The notes under the pieces: model-generated
Databases searched by the model: none
The model's input: only the letters and a program-made list of their open reading frames with translations
Told to the model about the DNA's origin: nothing
Translations under genes and position numbers: made by a program
From: JBCCRH01 sp039208045
GTDB lineage: Bacteria > Bacteroidota > Bacteroidia > Chitinophagales > Saprospiraceae
Direction of reading: 5' to 3'
Assembly (NCBI GenBank): GCA_039208045.1
Contig: JBCCRH010000128.1
Location: forward strand, 1 to 13,598
Length of the DNA stretch: 13,598 bases
In this document: positions 12,999 through 13,598 of the stretch, one piece after another
How positions within the stretch are numbered: position 1 is the stretch's first letter
How the letters are laid out: each line of letters begins with the position of its first letter

Positions 12999-13598
12999 TC
13001 ACTTACGCACACCACTTGGAGCTGTGCCAAATTCTTCAGAAAAAGCACGGCTAAAATAGTTCGCATTGCTAAAACCTACTTGATAGGCAATTTCAGAAAT
13101 ATTTAAATCTGAAGTTTTCAGCAGTTCCAGGGCGTGCTGTAGCCTAACAAATCGAATAAATTGAGAAGGCGTCTTGCCCGTTAGCGCCTTGAGCTTCCGG
13201 TTAACTTGCGTGTTGCTTCTTTTCACCGCCCGGCAAAGATCAACAACGCTTAAATCCGGATCATCTAGCCGCTGCTTTATTAAACGGAGCAAGGTTTGTA
13301 CGAAGCGTTGATCAGGCGTGGGTTCCTTATTATCTCGAATTGCTTCTAACAGCGTTCCAGTAGCATTGAAATGCTTTTGCAAACGCTTACGCAACTCCAC
13401 TAATTTGTCTAATCGAAGGAGCAACTCTTCTCGTTGAAATGGCTTAGCTAAATACGCATCTGCTCCTTTTTCCAGTCCTTCCAACCGACTAGCTATAGTA
13501 GCTTTTGCAGTAAGTAGAATAATCGGAATATGGCTAGTCCGGTCATCCGTTTTTAAGGTTTCACATAAGGTCAGTCCATCCATTCGAGGCATCATTAC
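12999..13598 (-). CDS. Receiver-AraC regulator, probably C-terminal end of a hybrid two-component sensor (truncated by window edge)
   Basis: The frame is open to the right edge; the visible 199 residues are the C-terminal end, and the in-frame ATG at 13595 is internal (VMMPRMDG is the loop just after the phospho-accepting Asp, which lies outside the window). Seen: the second half of a receiver domain with MMPRMDG, the conserved Thr in IILLTAKA and the conserved Lys in AYLAKPF; a linker (LLLRLDKLVELRKRLQKHF); then an AraC-type DNA-binding domain with two helix-turn-helices (LSVVDLCRAVKRSNTQVNRKLKALTG and ISEIAYQVGFSNANYFSRAFSEEFGTAPS). This arrangement and linker style are typical of Bacteroidota hybrid two-component systems, in which a periplasmic sensor, kinase, receiver and AraC domain form one protein, but a stand-alone response regulator cannot be excluded. 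The target genes are unknown. Confidence 0.88.
   Translation of the reverse strand, partial: VMMPRMDGLTLCETLKTDDRTSHIPIILLTAKATIASRLEGLEKGADAYLAKPFQREELLLRLDKLVELRKRLQKHFNATGTLLEAIRDNKEPTPDQRFVQTLLRLIKQRLDDPDLSVVDLCRAVKRSNTQVNRKLKALTGKTPSQFIRFVRLQHALELLKTSDLNISEIAYQVGFSNANYFSRAFSEEFGTAPSGVRK

Noticed and set aside
1..13598. tRNA genes, insertion sequences, phage attachment sites
   Set aside because: No cloverleaf-like sequence, transposase-like protein or flanking target duplication was seen. The only inverted repeats are the short ones listed.

Overview
This window most likely comes from a member of the Bacteroidota, probably a Saprospiraceae/Lewinella-like marine or aquatic bacterium. The evidence is a b558-type succinate dehydrogenase membrane subunit, a large secreted protein with a type IX secretion (T9SS) C-terminal sorting domain, an ECF sigma factor followed by a single-TM/outer-membrane-barrel protein, and the tail of a receiver-AraC regulator of the hybrid two-component type. 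The family assignment is inference from protein style only; no rRNA or tRNA gene is visible.

Layout. 1-580 (minus): 5' part of sdhC, cut by the left edge. 666-3831 (minus): a tight three-gene unit read as ECF sigma factor, then a putative membrane-spanning anti-sigma/beta-barrel protein, then a surface lipoprotein, with 9-10 bp between genes. 3868-6633 (minus): a cysteine-rich, seven-repeat T9SS-secreted protein, ending at a hairpin terminator that overlaps the longest possible ECF start. 6746-8023 (plus): the replication-repair ATPase RarA. 8022-8054: a terminator usable in both directions. 8095-9234 (minus): an exported protein with CotH/atypical-kinase-like motifs. 9573-10721 (plus): a PhoA-type alkaline phosphatase lipoprotein. 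10853-12004 (plus): an acyl-CoA dehydrogenase. 12169-12831 (minus): an exported protein with a 51-52 residue repeat. 12999-13598 (minus): the receiver + AraC end of a two-component regulator, cut by the right edge.

How the genes relate. The clearest functional unit is the sigma/anti-sigma/lipoprotein operon. The middle protein has a basic cytoplasmic N-terminus, one TM segment, a long acidic periplasmic linker and a C-terminal outer-membrane barrel. It therefore looks like a single-polypeptide trans-envelope signalling device resembling the dual membrane-spanning anti-sigma factors reported in Bacteroides. The lipoprotein carries one copy of a Cys-containing motif that is repeated seven times in the neighbouring T9SS protein, so the two may share a surface role.

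The most unusual DNA-level feature is a family of G-rich 8-bp tandem repeats, consensus G(A/G)GTT(G/T)(A/G)(G/A), present in three separate arrays. One is in frame inside the barrel protein gene, where three 8-bp units make one 8-residue peptide repeat. One abuts, and apparently forms, the 3' end of the acyl-CoA dehydrogenase gene. One faces the latter in the opposite orientation. The remaining genes are ordinary core or surface genes.
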